Assembly (NCBI RefSeq): GCF_003315135.1
Contig: NZ_QNRK01000044.1
Coordinates: 1-55,570 of the forward strand
Reading direction: 5' to 3'
Length of the DNA: 55,570 nucleotides
DNA from: Roseiarcus fermentans
GTDB taxonomy: Bacteria > Pseudomonadota > Alphaproteobacteria > Rhizobiales > Beijerinckiaceae
The position numbers were made by a program, and so were the translations under genes. This document shows, one piece after another, positions 25,674 through 35,236 of this stretch. Numbering within the stretch: position 1 is the first letter of the stretch; each line of letters starts with the position of its first letter. The notes below the pieces were generated by a model that saw only the letters and a list, made by a program, of their open reading frames with translations, was not told the DNA's origin and did not search any database.

Positions 25674-26945
25674 TCACCGCCGATGGCGAGCGCAGCCTTC
25701 GTCGGCGTCGGGCCGAGGTTCGGGACCGAATACGCTCATTCCGCCGAGCGCGTGCGACGCCGACCGCTCCGCGGCGAACAGCGCCTCGACCGATGGACCC
25801 CTCGCCGCGCGCTCGAGCCGTCGCGCCTCGTCGTCGAGCCGCCGAATGGCCGCGAGTTCCTCTGTCGCCCCGAGTTTGGCGTTGATGACCGCCGACTTCA
25901 TGACCGCGATCGTCCGGTCGTAAACTTTCAGCGGAACCGGGAAGGGATGGCGGTCCTTTCCCCCGTGCGCGAGCGAGAAGCGCGCGGGATCGCTGAACCG
26001 GTAGGGCGCGCCGTGCACCACTTCCGCGACCTGGGCGAGCGCGCGAACGGTGCGCGCGCCGACCCCCGGGACGAGCAGGAGCGCGGCGAAATCCTTCGGG
26101 CCGCGGTCGGCCGCGGCGGCGAGATTGCCGTGCAGGCGCCTGACCACGATATCTTCCGCCCGCACGTCGTGACGGGCCGGCATGACGAGATGGGGAAGCA
26201 GCGGCTGCGACGGGAGCGGCCGCGGCGCCGCCGCGGCTTCGATCCGGGCCGCCTCTCGGGCGATCCGGTCCGGCCCCAGGTCGGTCAGCAGGTCGACCTG
26301 GCCGCGGCGCGAGCCTTCCGCGCGGGCGTCGGTGAGGTTGACGATCACCCCCTGATCCTCGCCGTCGATGGCGTTGTGCGGCGCCTCGACGAAGCTGCGC
26401 AAGCCCTCGGACAGCCAGTGATAGCGGCGCGCCTGGCGCCGGTCGCCGTTCATGCCCTGCTGCACGACGACCCAGCGCCCGTCGTCGGCCACCACGAAGC
26501 CGTGCAGATAGAGGTCGAAGCCGTCCTGCACCGCGGCGCTGTCGACCTTGGCGACGAGGCGGCTCGCGGTCGCGAGCGCTTCGCCATCGAAGCCGACCCG
26601 CTCGCCGATCGCGACGAGTTCGTGCGGGGTTTTGCGCGAGTGCGCGCCCCGGCCGCCGCAGACGTGCAGGCCGAGTTCGCCGCTGAGCGGTTCGAGACCG
26701 CGCTTCAGCGCGCCGATCACCGAGGTCGTGATTCCCGACGAGTGCCAGTCCATCCCCATGACGGCGCCGAACGACTGGAACCAGAACGGATGCGCGAGCC
26801 GGCGCAGGAATTCGTCGCGGCCGTATTCGAGCACGATCGCCTGCGCGACGACGGCGCCCAGTCTGGTCATCCGCTCGCCGAGCCAGCGCGGCACGCGCCC
26901 GCCGTGCAGCGGCAGATCGGCGCTGCCGGAACGGCGCGCGGTCAT
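25674..26945 (-). CDS. DUF763 domain-containing protein
   Basis: A 423-residue protein. The start at MTARRSGSADLPLHGG follows GAGGGG and matches family N-termini. Characteristic segments are LPLHGGRVPRWLGERM, FWFQSFGAVMGMDWHSSGIT, VCGGRGAHSRKTP, WVVVQQGMNGDRRQARRYHW and PFPVPLKVYDRTI. DUF763 proteins occur in archaea and scattered bacteria. LLLVPGVGARTVRALAQVAEVV resembles a helix-hairpin-helix DNA-binding element, so a nucleic-acid role is plausible. No biochemical function is established to my knowledge. Confidence 0.88.
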   Translation of the reverse strand: MTARRSGSADLPLHGGRVPRWLGERMTRLGAVVAQAIVLEYGRDEFLRRLAHPFWFQSFGAVMGMDWHSSGITTSVIGALKRGLEPLSGELGLHVCGGRGAHSRKTPHELVAIGERVGFDGEALATASRLVAKVDSAAVQDGFDLYLHGFVVADDGRWVVVQQGMNGDRRQARRYHWLSEGLRSFVEAPHNAIDGEDQGVIVNLTDARAEGSRRGQVDLLTDLGPDRIAREAARIEAAAAPRPLPSQPLLPHLVMPARHDVRAEDIVVRRLHGNLAAAADRGPKDFAALLLVPGVGARTVRALAQVAEVVHGAPYRFSDPARFSLAHGGKDRHPFPVPLKVYDRTIAVMKSAVINAKLGATEELAAIRRLDDEARRLERAARGPSVEALFAAERSASHALGGMSVFGPEPRPDADEGCARHRR

Positions 26946-27191
26946 GGCGGTCCCCTCATGGTCGCCTCCCCGACGGATGGCGACGACGTCTCGATCACGA
27001 CTCGAGTCTAGCGCGTCCGGGCGGCGACCGCGAGCCGGAAAGGCCGGACCGGAGGATGCCGGGTCGGGCGCGCCGGCCGGGCCTTTGTCGCCGACCCGAC
27101 GCGATGCGCGAGGACGCGGCGGCCGACCCGCGCGCCGGCGACGGCAACGTTCCGCCCCGGCTCGCCCGCCTCGACACGACCTGTCGGGTTT
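26946..27191. other. Intergenic, left border of the nif upstream patchwork
   Basis: GC-rich sequence with no recognisable gene. From about 27160 onward it aligns with the region upstream of nifH (CCTCGACACGACCTGTCGG against CCTCGACACGCCCTGTCGG), marking the first of three repeated modules. Confidence 0.4.
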
Positions 27192-27207
27192 TGTCGCGGT
27201 CGCGACA
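27192..27207 (+). promoter_or_regulatory. NifA-type upstream activator site, module 1 (orphan)
   Basis: TGTCGCGGTCGCGACA fits the NifA consensus TGT-N10-ACA and is identical, with about 20 flanking bases on each side nearly so, to the site upstream of nifH. No -24/-12 promoter is visible after it. A small peptide frame follows 55 bp downstream. Confidence 0.6.
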
Positions 27208-27262
27208 TGGTGTCGGCGCCCTCGGCCGTCGCGCTCGATCTGGCCTATTTTATTGATATTGT

Positions 27263-27409
27263 TTGATCTTTCGACCATCGAAGGGTCCGCACTTCGCCGT
27301 CGCCGAGCCTGCGACGCTGACGCGCAACGAGCGAAAATTCTTCGATGACCAGTTGATCGAGGTGATCGACCTGCCGCTCGCCGAGGCGGCCGGGGCGATC
27401 ATCGGGTAG
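27263..27409 (+). CDS. Candidate micropeptide, copy 1
   Basis: A 48-codon frame if the TTG is used; no ATG is available. Its last 30 residues (LTRNERKFFDDQLIEVIDLP, then LAEAAGAIIG) match copy 2 downstream at 21 of 30 positions. Ten of the codon differences between copies are synonymous and most others are conservative, which indicates selection on the peptide. It lies after an orphan NifA-type site. It may be a degenerate or alternative-start copy. I know no family for it. Confidence 0.4.
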   Translation: MIFRPSKGPHFAVAEPATLTRNERKFFDDQLIEVIDLPLAEAAGAIIG

Positions 27410-27439
27410 GGCGGGATGAATTGATGTTGGGTTACAACC

Positions 27440-27521
27440 GTCATTGCGAGCCGAAGGCGAAGCAATCCATGCCGCTGGCGCAGCGAGTGGATTGCTTCGT
27501 CGCTGCGCTCCTCGCAATGAC
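27440..27521. repeat. GTCATTGCGAG palindromic repeat
   Basis: The 82-bp unit starts GTCATTGCGAGCCGAAGGCG and ends GCTCCTCGCAATGAC, so the termini are inverted and the RNA could form a long hairpin. It contains AGCAATCCATG and GGATTGCTTCGTCG. It is the same family as the units in the decayed regulator (about 11900) and within the nif operon (about 37567). It lies just downstream of the convergent DUF29 gene and may serve as a bidirectional terminator. Confidence 0.7.
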
Positions 27522-27532
27522 GGATCTGTAGG

Positions 27533-27979
27533 TCACGCCTCGTCCGGCCAGAACTCCGGATCGAGCGCCTGCTCGACCGTCCACGGCGACGCGGCGGGAA
27601 ACACCGCTCGATCGAGCCCCGTCTCGCCGATCGCCGCCTTCAGCGCGTCGAGCCAGATGTCGGCCTGCCATTCCGGATCGTGGAGCGTCGCCTTCAGGCT
27701 GGGCGTCGCCTGGAGGCGACGCACGACGCTCTTGCGCTGAATGTCGATCGTATCTCGCCAGCTCTTCGTGCGAAGCTGTGGCTGAAACCGCCACTTCAGG
27801 AGATGCGCGAGGAGGACGGCCATCCGGCTCACGAGTTCCCGCTGTTCGGCCTTGCCCACGTCTTCGATCTCGTCGGCGAGGTGTTCGATGTCAAGGCGCG
27901 TGAAGGCGCCTTCCCGCAGGAGCCTCGCCTGCTCCTGCGCCCAGAGTACGACGTCTGTCTCGTAAAGCGCTCGCGTCAT
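27533..27979 (-). CDS. DUF29 family protein
   Basis: A 148-residue protein beginning MTRALYETDVVLWAQEQARL, with IEHLADEIEDVGKAEQRELV and LLAHLLKWRFQP. These are the signature segments of DUF29, a small helical family of unknown function widespread in cyanobacteria and alphaproteobacteria, often in several copies. An ATG four codons upstream follows GGAGG directly; the chosen start has GGAGG 12 bases before it and matches the family N-terminus. A NifA-type site lies 85 bp upstream, and a fragment of a second DUF29 gene lies next to the nifH promoter. Confidence 0.85.
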   Translation of the reverse strand: MTRALYETDVVLWAQEQARLLREGAFTRLDIEHLADEIEDVGKAEQRELVSRMAVLLAHLLKWRFQPQLRTKSWRDTIDIQRKSVVRRLQATPSLKATLHDPEWQADIWLDALKAAIGETGLDRAVFPAASPWTVEQALDPEFWPDEA

Positions 27980-28063
27980 CCCGGCGGCCATCCTCCGGCC
28001 CGAGGCGAGAATACACAGTCTGCGTTCCCCGCTCAATCGCCTCAGATACAACCTGTCGGCTTC

Positions 28064-28079
28064 TGTTGCCGTCGTGACA
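28064..28079 (+). promoter_or_regulatory. NifA-type upstream activator site, module 2
   Basis: TGTTGCCGTCGTGACA fits TGT-N10-ACA. The surrounding sequence (CCCGCTCAATCGCCTCA and CCTGTCGG) aligns with the nifH upstream region. It lies between the divergent DUF29 gene and micropeptide copy 2. No -24/-12 sequence is evident on either side. Confidence 0.5.
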
Positions 28080-28098
28080 GGGCGTCGTCGAGCGCGCG

Positions 28099-28194
28099 AT
28101 GCTAACCCGCAACGAGCGGAAGTTCTTACACGCCCAGATGATCGAGGTAATTGACGTTCCCCTCGCCGAAGCAGTAGAAGCGCTCCTGGGCTGA
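28099..28194 (+). CDS. Candidate micropeptide, copy 2
   Basis: A 31-residue frame from ATG to TGA, MLTRNERKFLHAQMIEVIDV then PLAEAVEALLG, matching copy 1 with an excess of synonymous differences. It lies 20 bp after a NifA-type site. There is no classical Shine-Dalgarno sequence, only GAGCG before the ATG. The peptide is amphipathic, with a basic N-terminal part and an acidic/hydrophobic C-terminal part, and is likely helical. It could instead be the C-terminal part of a longer ancestral protein. Confidence 0.45.
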   Translation: MLTRNERKFLHAQMIEVIDVPLAEAVEALLG

Positions 28195-28363
28195 GGCCGC
28201 TGCCGCTGCGAGCAGTTTCTTCCCAGGTGTCCAGCGGGCACGCTCTCGGATTTTGGGCACCACGATAAACTGGCAGGTACGGTTGCTCCTTCTCGGAAAA
28301 CCGAAATGACCTCCGCCGAAACCGGATCGGAATGTTGCGATTTTGGAGCTACGGGGGAGTGAG

Positions 28364-28830
28364 ATGGTCATAAGAGACGCTCGACCTACCTTCCTGTTCG
28401 CTAGTGTTATTTTGTCTCACATCACGTCTGCCTTGGCGTCGGATGTCGTGACATTGCGATGCGATTTTCCGGAGGGAGTATCCGCAAGGATTATCGCAGA
28501 CAACAATGGCGTCTCAGTCACCCTTTACAGAAAGAACAAAGAGACGGGCGAAACTTAAACCTTTATACCGAAAATGCGCATACTACATCTAGTGGAATAG
28601 TAAGCGATTCTTATTTTAGGAATAATAGTGCATAGATTGCATGGGGAACGACATTCTTCATAGCAGCCCCAGAAGTACCGAACAAAGAGACGGCAATTTC
28701 AAAAGCAAGAAAGCAATCTGACGTCATAGACTTACGAGGCTGGCGTATTGAAGAAGACGTGCTTCTGACCGATGGAAATAACAATATTACCGATAAACGT
28801 CGTTATGCTTGCCAATGCAAGCCAGACTGA
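28364..28830 (+). pseudogene. AT-rich secreted-protein pseudogene
   Basis: An ATG preceded by GGGGGAG opens a frame with a signal peptide (TFLFASVILSHITSALAS) and VVTLRCDFPEGVSARI, which stops after GET. A frameshift at that point continues the protein (LNLYTENAHTTSSGIVSDSY) to an in-frame TAG. The frame then reads IAWGTTFFIAAPEVPN, RGWRIEEDVLLTDGN and ITDKRRYACQCKPD to a natural stop. So one frameshift and one nonsense codon broke a periplasmic or secreted protein of about 155 residues. Its low GC content differs sharply from both sides, suggesting foreign origin. No family is recognised. Confidence 0.6.
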
Positions 28831-28881
28831 TCTAGTGGCTCTTCGAAGATATGCCGAGATCCGCGCGAAGCTCAAGAAAGC

Positions 28882-29052
28882 TTAGGTGTGGACGCCGCAG
28901 CGCAGCGGCGGCGCTGCAAAATGCGTCTTTAACTGGGCGGCAGGGTTCCTTTCCGAGCCATTGGGGCGGCGCCCATGCCGATCGCCATGCAGGAGACGCG
29001 CCTGCTCCTCAGCCCAGCCGACGACATCCTGCTCATAAGGCGCTCGCGCCAT
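28882..29052 (-). pseudogene. Truncated DUF29 gene fragment
   Basis: The frame begins MARAPYEQDVVGWAEEQARLL, clearly homologous to the first 20 residues of the intact DUF29 protein upstream (MTRALYETDVVLWAQEQARL). Homology is then lost in low-complexity sequence. Only about 20 of 148 residues remain. It abuts the nifH control region, in the same relative position that the intact copy has to the second NifA-type site. Confidence 0.65.
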
Positions 29053-29134
29053 CCTGCGCTCATCCACTCACGCCGCGCCGAGGATATGCGATCCGGCGTC
29101 CCGCTCAATCGCCTCGACACGCCCTGTCGGGTTT

Positions 29135-29150
29135 TGTCGCGGTCGCGACA
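29135..29150 (+). promoter_or_regulatory. NifA upstream activator site of nifH
   Basis: TGTCGCGGTCGCGACA fits TGT-N10-ACA and is nearly perfectly palindromic. It lies about 81 bp upstream of the -24 element, the usual distance for NifA activation of sigma-54 RNA polymerase. Confidence 0.85.
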
Positions 29151-29229
29151 TGGTGTCGGTGTGGCCGGCGGTAGCGGACGATCTTGCCTACGCTGTTGAT
29201 ATCGTTTCTATTTTAGGTCGCTACAGGAC

Positions 29230-29246
29230 TTGGCACGATCCTTGAT
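29230..29246 (+). promoter_or_regulatory. Sigma-54 promoter of nifH
   Basis: TTGGCACGATCCTTGAT has the -24 GG and, 10 bases later, GA where the consensus has the -12 GC. All other positions fit TTGGCACG-N4-TTGC well. No better candidate exists between the activator site and the nifH start, 83 bp downstream. Confidence 0.8.
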
Positions 29247-29248
29247 GA

Positions 29249-30232
<984 letters not shown>

Positions 30233-30239
30233 CCCGACG

Positions 30240-30271
30240 GTCGGCCCCGGCCCTTGAACCCGGCGGCCGAC
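30240..30271 (+). terminator. Hairpin between nifH and nifD
   Basis: GTCGGCC pairs with GGCCGAC, extended inward by CCGG/CCGG. In nif operons a hairpin here is thought to stabilise or partly terminate the nifH message, giving more NifH than NifDK. No U-run follows, so read-through is expected. Confidence 0.5.
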
Positions 30272-30295
30272 TCCTCCCCCGTACTGGAGAGCGCC

Positions 30296-31792
30296 ATGAG
30301 CCTCGACACCGAACACGAAGCCAAGATGGAAGCGCTGATCGCCGATGTCTTGACCGCTTATCCCGACAAATTCGCCAAGCGGCGCAAGAAGCACCTGAAC
30401 GTCGCCAAGCCCGTCGCCGAAGCCGCGGAGACGGAAAACGCCCTGCTGACCGAGTGCGACGTCAAGTCGAACATCAAGTCGGTCCCCGGCGTGATGACGG
30501 TGCGCGGCTGCGCCTACGCCGGCTCGAAGGGCGTCGTCTGGGGCCCGATCAAGGACATGGTCCACATCAGCCACGGCCCCGTCGGCTGCGGGCAATATTC
30601 CTGGTCGCAGCGCCGCAACTACTACATCGGCTCGACCGGCATCGACACCTTCGTCACCATGCAGTTCACCTCCGATTTCCAGGAGCGTGACATCGTATTC
30701 GGCGGCGACAAGAAGCTCGAGAAGATCATCACCGAGATCGATCAGCTCTTCCCGCTCAACAACGGCGTCACCATCCAGTCGGAATGCCCGATCGGCCTGA
30801 TCGGCGACGACATCGAGGCGGTCGCCAAGAAGAAGGCCAAGGAGATCTCCAAGACCGTCGTGCCCGTGCGCTGCGAAGGCTTCCGCGGCGTGTCGCAGTC
30901 GCTCGGCCACCACATCGCCAACGACGCGATCCGCGACTGGGTGTTCGACAAGAAGGAAACCGAGTGGGAAGTCGGCCCCTACGACGTCAACGTGATCGGC
31001 GACTACAACATCGGCGGCGACGCCTGGGCCTCGCGCATCCTGCTCGAGGAAATGGGTCTGCGCGTGGTCGGCAACTGGTCGGGCGACGCGACGCTCGCGG
31101 AAGTCGAGCGGGCGCCCAAGGCCAAGCTCAACCTCATCCACTGCTACCGCTCGATGAATTACATCTGCCGGCACATGGAGGAGAAGTACGGCGTCGCCTG
31201 GATGGAGTACAACTTCTTCGGGCCGTCGCAGATCGAACTGAGCATGCGCAAGATCGCCAAGCACTTCGGTCCGGAAATCGAGGAAAAGACCGAGGCGGTG
31301 ATCGCCAAGTATCGCCCGATGGTCGACGCCGTGGTCGCCAAGTACCGGCCGCGCCTCGAAGGCAAGACGGTGATGCTCTACGTCGGCGGCCTGCGGCCGC
31401 GCCACGTCATCACCGCCTATGAGGACCTGGGCATGGAGATCGTCGGCACGGGCTACGAGTTCGGCCACGGCGACGATTACCAGCGCACCGGCCACTACGT
31501 GAAGAAGGGCACGCTGATCTATGACGACGTGACCGGCTACGAGCTCGAGAAGTTCGTCGAGAAGATCCGTCCCGACCTCGTCGGTTCGGGCATCAAGGAA
31601 AAATACCCGGTGCAGAAGATGGGCATCCCGTTCCGTCAGATGCACTCGTGGGACTATTCCGGCCCCTATCACGGCTACGACGGCTTCGCGATCTTCGCGC
31701 GCGACATGGATCTGGCGATCAACAATCCCGTCTGGGACCTGTTCGACGCGCCCTGGATCCAGCCCGAGGAGCTCGCGATCGCCGCCGAGTGA
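30296..31792 (+). CDS. nifD: Nitrogenase molybdenum-iron protein alpha chain NifD
   Basis: A 498-residue subunit that binds FeMo-cofactor and half of the P-cluster. The cofactor cysteine lies in [20 protein letters not shown] and the cofactor histidine in [19 protein letters not shown]-cluster cysteines lie in [18 protein letters not shown] and [12 protein letters not shown]. The start at MSLDTEHEA follows GGAGA and matches family length. The MoFe-type signature and the presence of nifV and nifQ nearby mark a molybdenum nitrogenase. It is co-transcribed with nifH and nifK. Confidence 0.99.
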   Translation: MSLDTEHEAKMEALIADVLTAYPDKFAKRRKKHLNVAKPVAEAAETENALLTECDVKSNIKSVPGVMTVRGCAYAGSKGVVWGPIKDMVHISHGPVGCGQYSWSQRRNYYIGSTGIDTFVTMQFTSDFQERDIVFGGDKKLEKIITEIDQLFPLNNGVTIQSECPIGLIGDDIEAVAKKKAKEISKTVVPVRCEGFRGVSQSLGHHIANDAIRDWVFDKKETEWEVGPYDVNVIGDYNIGGDAWASRILLEEMGLRVVGNWSGDATLAEVERAPKAKLNLIHCYRSMNYICRHMEEKYGVAWMEYNFFGPSQIELSMRKIAKHFGPEIEEKTEAVIAKYRPMVDAVVAKYRPRLEGKTVMLYVGGLRPRHVITAYEDLGMEIVGTGYEFGHGDDYQRTGHYVKKGTLIYDDVTGYELEKFVEKIRPDLVGSGIKEKYPVQKMGIPFRQMHSWDYSGPYHGYDGFAIFARDMDLAINNPVWDLFDAPWIQPEELAIAAE

Positions 31793-31804
31793 TCCGACCC
31801 TGAC

Positions 31805-31830
31805 GCGGCGCGCCCGACACGGCGCGCCGC
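31805..31830 (+). terminator. Hairpin between nifD and nifK
   Basis: A 10-bp perfect stem (GCGGCGCGCC with GGCGCGCCGC) with a 6-nt loop starts 12 bp after the nifD stop. No U-run follows, so it is more likely an mRNA-processing or stability element than a full terminator. Confidence 0.45.
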
Positions 31831-31903
31831 CCCCAGCCGAACCCGAAGTCCATTCCCTCCGGCGCCGCCGTATGGCGCGGCCCGGCGACAGAGGAATATT
31901 GCG

Positions 31904-33439
31904 ATGCCACAGTCAGCAGAAAAGGTGCTCGATCACGCCCCGTTGTTCCGCGAGCCGGAATACCAGGACATGTTCGCCAAGAAGAAGATGTTCGAATGCG
32001 GCGTCGGCGACGCCAAGGTCGCCGAGCAGGCCGATTTCACCAAGACCTGGGACTACCGCGAGCAGAACCTCGCCCGCGAAGCGCTGGTCGTCAACCCGGC
32101 CAAGGCGTGCCAGCCGCTCGGCGCCGTGTTCGCCTCGGCCGGCTTCGAGCGGACGATGAGCTTCGTCCACGGCTCGCAGGGCTGCGTCGCCTACTATCGC
32201 TCGCATCTGTCGCGCCACTTTAAGGAGCCGTGCAGCGCGGTCTCCTCGTCGATGACGGAAGACGCCGCGGTGTTCGGCGGCCTCAACAACATGGTCGACG
32301 GCCTCGCCAACACCTACTCGCTCTACGCCCCGAAGATGATCGCGGTGTCGACCACCTGCATGGCGGAAGTCATCGGCGACGACCTGCATTCCTTCATCGA
32401 GACCGCCAAGAACAAGGGCTCGGTGCCGAAGGAGTTCGACGTCCCGTTCGCCCATACGCCGGCCTTCGTCGGCAGCCATGTCGACGGCTACGACGTAGCG
32501 GTCAAGGGCATCCTCGAGCACTTCTGGAAGGGCGCCGAGCGCACCGCCAACGGCGCGATCAACATCATCCCCGGCTTCGACGGTTTCTGCGTCGGCAACA
32601 ATCGCGAGCTGAAGCGTCTGCTCGACGCGATGGGCGTCGACTACACCATCCTGTCCGACGCCTCCGACCAGTTCGACACGCCCTCCGACGGCGAGTTCCG
32701 CATGTATGACGGCGGCACCAAGATCGACGACGTCAAGGCGGCGCTCAACGCCAAGGCGACCGTGTCGCTGCAGCGCTGGAACACCCGCAAGACGCTCGAC
32801 TACGCCGAGAGCGTCGGCCACGAGACCGCGTCCTTCCACTATCCGATGGGCGTGCGCGCGACCGACGAGCTTCTCATGAAGATCTCGGCGCTCTCGGGCA
32901 AGGCGATCCCGGAGTCGATCCGCCTCGAGCGCGGCCGCCTCATCGACGCCATGGCCGACAGCCAGGCCCATCTGCACGGCAAGAAGTATGCGATCTACGG
33001 CGACCCGGACTTCGTCACCGCGATGGCGCGCTTCGTGATGGAGACCGGCGGCGAGCCGATCCACTGCCTCGCCACCAACGGCACGAAGGCCTGGGAAGAG
33101 GAGCTTCGGCCGATCCTCGACGCTTCGCCGTTCGGCAGGGACGCCAAGATCTGGGCCGGCAAGGACCTGTGGCACCTGCGCTCGCTGCTGTTCACCGAGC
33201 CGGTGGACCTGTTGATCGGCAGCTCCTACGGCAAGTATCTCGAGCGCGACACCGGAACGCCGCTGGTGCGCCTGACCTTCCCGATCTTCGATCGCCATCA
33301 CCACCACCGCTTCCCGCTGTGGGGCTATCAGGGCGGCTTGCGGGTTTTGACGACGCTCCTCGACAAGGTGTTCGACAAGCTCGACGCCGACACCATCGTC
33401 CCCGGCAAGACGGACTACTCGTACGACCTGACCCGGTGA
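31904..33439 (+). CDS. nifK: Nitrogenase molybdenum-iron protein beta chain NifK
   Basis: A 511-residue subunit completing the P-cluster. Conserved cysteines lie in [31 protein letters not shown] and [13 protein letters not shown]. The region [20 protein letters not shown] and the C-terminal [20 protein letters not shown] are typical of NifK. The start [15 protein letters not shown] matches the family. The gene follows nifD by 111 bp containing a hairpin, and is followed by another hairpin before nifE. Confidence 0.99.
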   Translation: MPQSAEKVLDHAPLFREPEYQDMFAKKKMFECGVGDAKVAEQADFTKTWDYREQNLAREALVVNPAKACQPLGAVFASAGFERTMSFVHGSQGCVAYYRSHLSRHFKEPCSAVSSSMTEDAAVFGGLNNMVDGLANTYSLYAPKMIAVSTTCMAEVIGDDLHSFIETAKNKGSVPKEFDVPFAHTPAFVGSHVDGYDVAVKGILEHFWKGAERTANGAINIIPGFDGFCVGNNRELKRLLDAMGVDYTILSDASDQFDTPSDGEFRMYDGGTKIDDVKAALNAKATVSLQRWNTRKTLDYAESVGHETASFHYPMGVRATDELLMKISALSGKAIPESIRLERGRLIDAMADSQAHLHGKKYAIYGDPDFVTAMARFVMETGGEPIHCLATNGTKAWEEELRPILDASPFGRDAKIWAGKDLWHLRSLLFTEPVDLLIGSSYGKYLERDTGTPLVRLTFPIFDRHHHHRFPLWGYQGGLRVLTTLLDKVFDKLDADTIVPGKTDYSYDLTR

Positions 33440-33450
33440 CGACACCGTGC

Positions 33451-33480
33451 GGTCCCGGGCGCCCTTGAGCGCCCGGGGCC
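33451..33480 (+). terminator. Hairpin between nifK and nifE
   Basis: A stem of 12 pairs (GGTCCCGGGCGC with GCGCCCGGGGCC, one G-T pair) and a 6-nt loop starts 11 bp after the nifK stop. It probably attenuates transcription between the structural genes and the cofactor-assembly genes. No U-run follows. Confidence 0.55.
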
Positions 33481-33510
33481 GCGCACCCCTCCTTCGAGAA
33501 GGCAAGCCCC

Positions 33511-34995
33511 ATGTCGAGCCAAGCGCGCGTCCAGGCCCTTTTTCAGGAGCCGGCCTGCGAAACCAACCGAGCCAAGGACGCCAACGCGCGCAAGAAGGGC
33601 TGCTCGAAGCCGTTGACGCCGGGCGCGGCCGCGGGCGGCTGCGCTTTCGACGGCGCCAAGATCGTGCTGCAGCCGGTGACGGACGTCGCCCATCTCATCC
33701 ACGGACCGCTCGCCTGCGAAGGCAATTCCTGGGACAACCGCGGCGCGGCCTCGTCCGGCCCGGGCCTGTGGCGCATGAGCTTCACCACCGACCTCACCGA
33801 ACTCGACGTGGTGATGGGCCAGGGCGAGAAGAAGCTGTTCAAGGCGATCCGGGAAATCATCGAGGCGCACCGGCCGCCGGCCGTGTTCGTCTACGCCACC
33901 TGCGTCACCGCGCTGATCGGCGACGATTTCGACGCCGTGTGCTTCCGCGCCTCCGAGCGCTTCGGTACGCCGGTCGTGCCGGTGCACGCCCCCGGCTTCG
34001 TCGGCTCGAAGAACCTCGGCAACAAGCTCGCCGGCGAAGCCCTGCTCGACCATGTGATCGGCTCGCACGAGCCCGACGACGTGTCGCCGATGGACGTCAA
34101 CATCCTCGGCGAGTTCAACCTCGCCGGCGAATTCTGGATGGTGAAGCCGCTGCTCGAGAAGCTCGGCATGCGGGTGCGCGCCTGCGTGCCGGGCGACGCG
34201 CGCTATCTCGACATCGCCGGCGCGCACACGGCGCGCGTCAACATGATGGTGTGCTCGACCGCGCTGATCACGCTCGCCCGCAAGATGGAGGAGCGCTGGG
34301 GCATCCCCTGGTTCGAGGGCTCGTTCTACGGCGTCTCCGACACCTCGGAGGCGCTGCGCCAGCTCGCGACGCTGCTGGTGCGCGAGGGCGCCGAGCGCGC
34401 GCTGCTCGATCGCACGGAAATCCTGATCGCCGAAGAGGAGGCGCGGGTCTGGCGGCGGCTCGAACCGTACCGCAAGCGTCTCTCCGGCAAGCGCGTGCTG
34501 CTCAACACCGGCGGCGTCAAGTCCTGGTCGGTGGTGGCGGCCCTTCAGGAGATCGGCGTCGAGATCGTCGGCACCTCGACCAAGAAGTCGACCGACGAGG
34601 ACAAGGCGCGCATCAAGGCGCTGCTCAAGGACGAGAAGCACGCCTTCGACGCGATGGCGCCGCGCGACCTCTACGCCATGCTCGCCGGCGGCAAGGCCGA
34701 CATCATGCTGTCGGGCGGCCGCACCCAGTTCATCGCGCTGAAAGCCAAGACGCCCTGGCTCGACATCAACCAGGAGCGCCATCACCCCTACGCCGGCTAC
34801 GACGGTATGGTCGAGATGGTGCGCCAGATCGACCTCGCCATCCACAATCCCGTCTGGGAGGCCGTGCGCGCGCCCGCCCCCTGGGACCTGCCCGCCGGCG
34901 GCAGGATCGCGGCGGTCGACGACGACGCCGATTTCGTCGCGCGCACGCGCAGGAAGTTCGCCGCGACCACCGCCGACGACATGGGCGAGTGCTGA
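33511..34995 (+). CDS. nifE: FeMo-cofactor scaffold protein NifE
   Basis: A 494-residue homologue of NifD that, with NifN, forms the scaffold on which NifB-co matures to FeMo-co. Typical segments are [53 protein letters not shown] and [20 protein letters not shown]. It keeps cluster-ligating cysteines but lacks the NifD cofactor-histidine segment, as expected. The C-terminus has a short basic extension after the conserved [11 protein letters not shown]. It follows nifK by 71 bp. Confidence 0.98.
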   Translation: MSSQARVQALFQEPACETNRAKDANARKKGCSKPLTPGAAAGGCAFDGAKIVLQPVTDVAHLIHGPLACEGNSWDNRGAASSGPGLWRMSFTTDLTELDVVMGQGEKKLFKAIREIIEAHRPPAVFVYATCVTALIGDDFDAVCFRASERFGTPVVPVHAPGFVGSKNLGNKLAGEALLDHVIGSHEPDDVSPMDVNILGEFNLAGEFWMVKPLLEKLGMRVRACVPGDARYLDIAGAHTARVNMMVCSTALITLARKMEERWGIPWFEGSFYGVSDTSEALRQLATLLVREGAERALLDRTEILIAEEEARVWRRLEPYRKRLSGKRVLLNTGGVKSWSVVAALQEIGVEIVGTSTKKSTDEDKARIKALLKDEKHAFDAMAPRDLYAMLAGGKADIMLSGGRTQFIALKAKTPWLDINQERHHPYAGYDGMVEMVRQIDLAIHNPVWEAVRAPAPWDLPAGGRIAAVDDDADFVARTRRKFAATTADDMGEC

Positions 34996-35044
34996 CCATG
35001 CGGGCGAGCCCGATCCGCGCCGGCATCGATGTCGTGACGCTCCT

Positions 35045-35216
35045 CCTTCTCCGCGAAGCGGGGAAGGCGCCGCCGAAGGCGACGGATGGGGTGCGGAAAG
35101 CAGGACGCTCCCCCCGCAAGCTCGCAGCAAGGTTCGTGCAATCCGCCCAACGGCGACGCTGCGGCCCACACCCCATCCGGCCCTTCGGGCCGCCTTCCCC
35201 AGCAAGCTGGGGAAGG
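35045..35216. repeat. Inverted-repeat element between nifE and nifN
   Basis: The ends CCTTCTCCGCGAAGCGGGG and CCTTCCCCAGCAAGCTGGGG are small palindromes, with GGATGGGG and CCCCATCC just inside, so the unit is an inverted repeat of about 172 bp. It is the same family as the units at 16632 and 39113. It opens an unusually long 240-bp gap between nifE and nifN. Confidence 0.7.
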
Positions 35217-35236
35217 AGTCGACGCTGGAGTCCCCG

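Noticed and set aside
27440-27521. CRISPR-like array from repeated palindromes
   Set aside because: Repeats occur as isolated hairpins at distant loci, with no regular spacers and no cas genes.
28126-28371. 81-residue minus-strand gene opposite micropeptide copy 2
   Set aside because: No ribosome-binding site or domain. The duplication pattern (synonymous differences) favours the plus-strand frame.
31913-33505. 530-residue minus-strand frame opposite nifK
   Set aside because: Antisense shadow with no recognisable domain.
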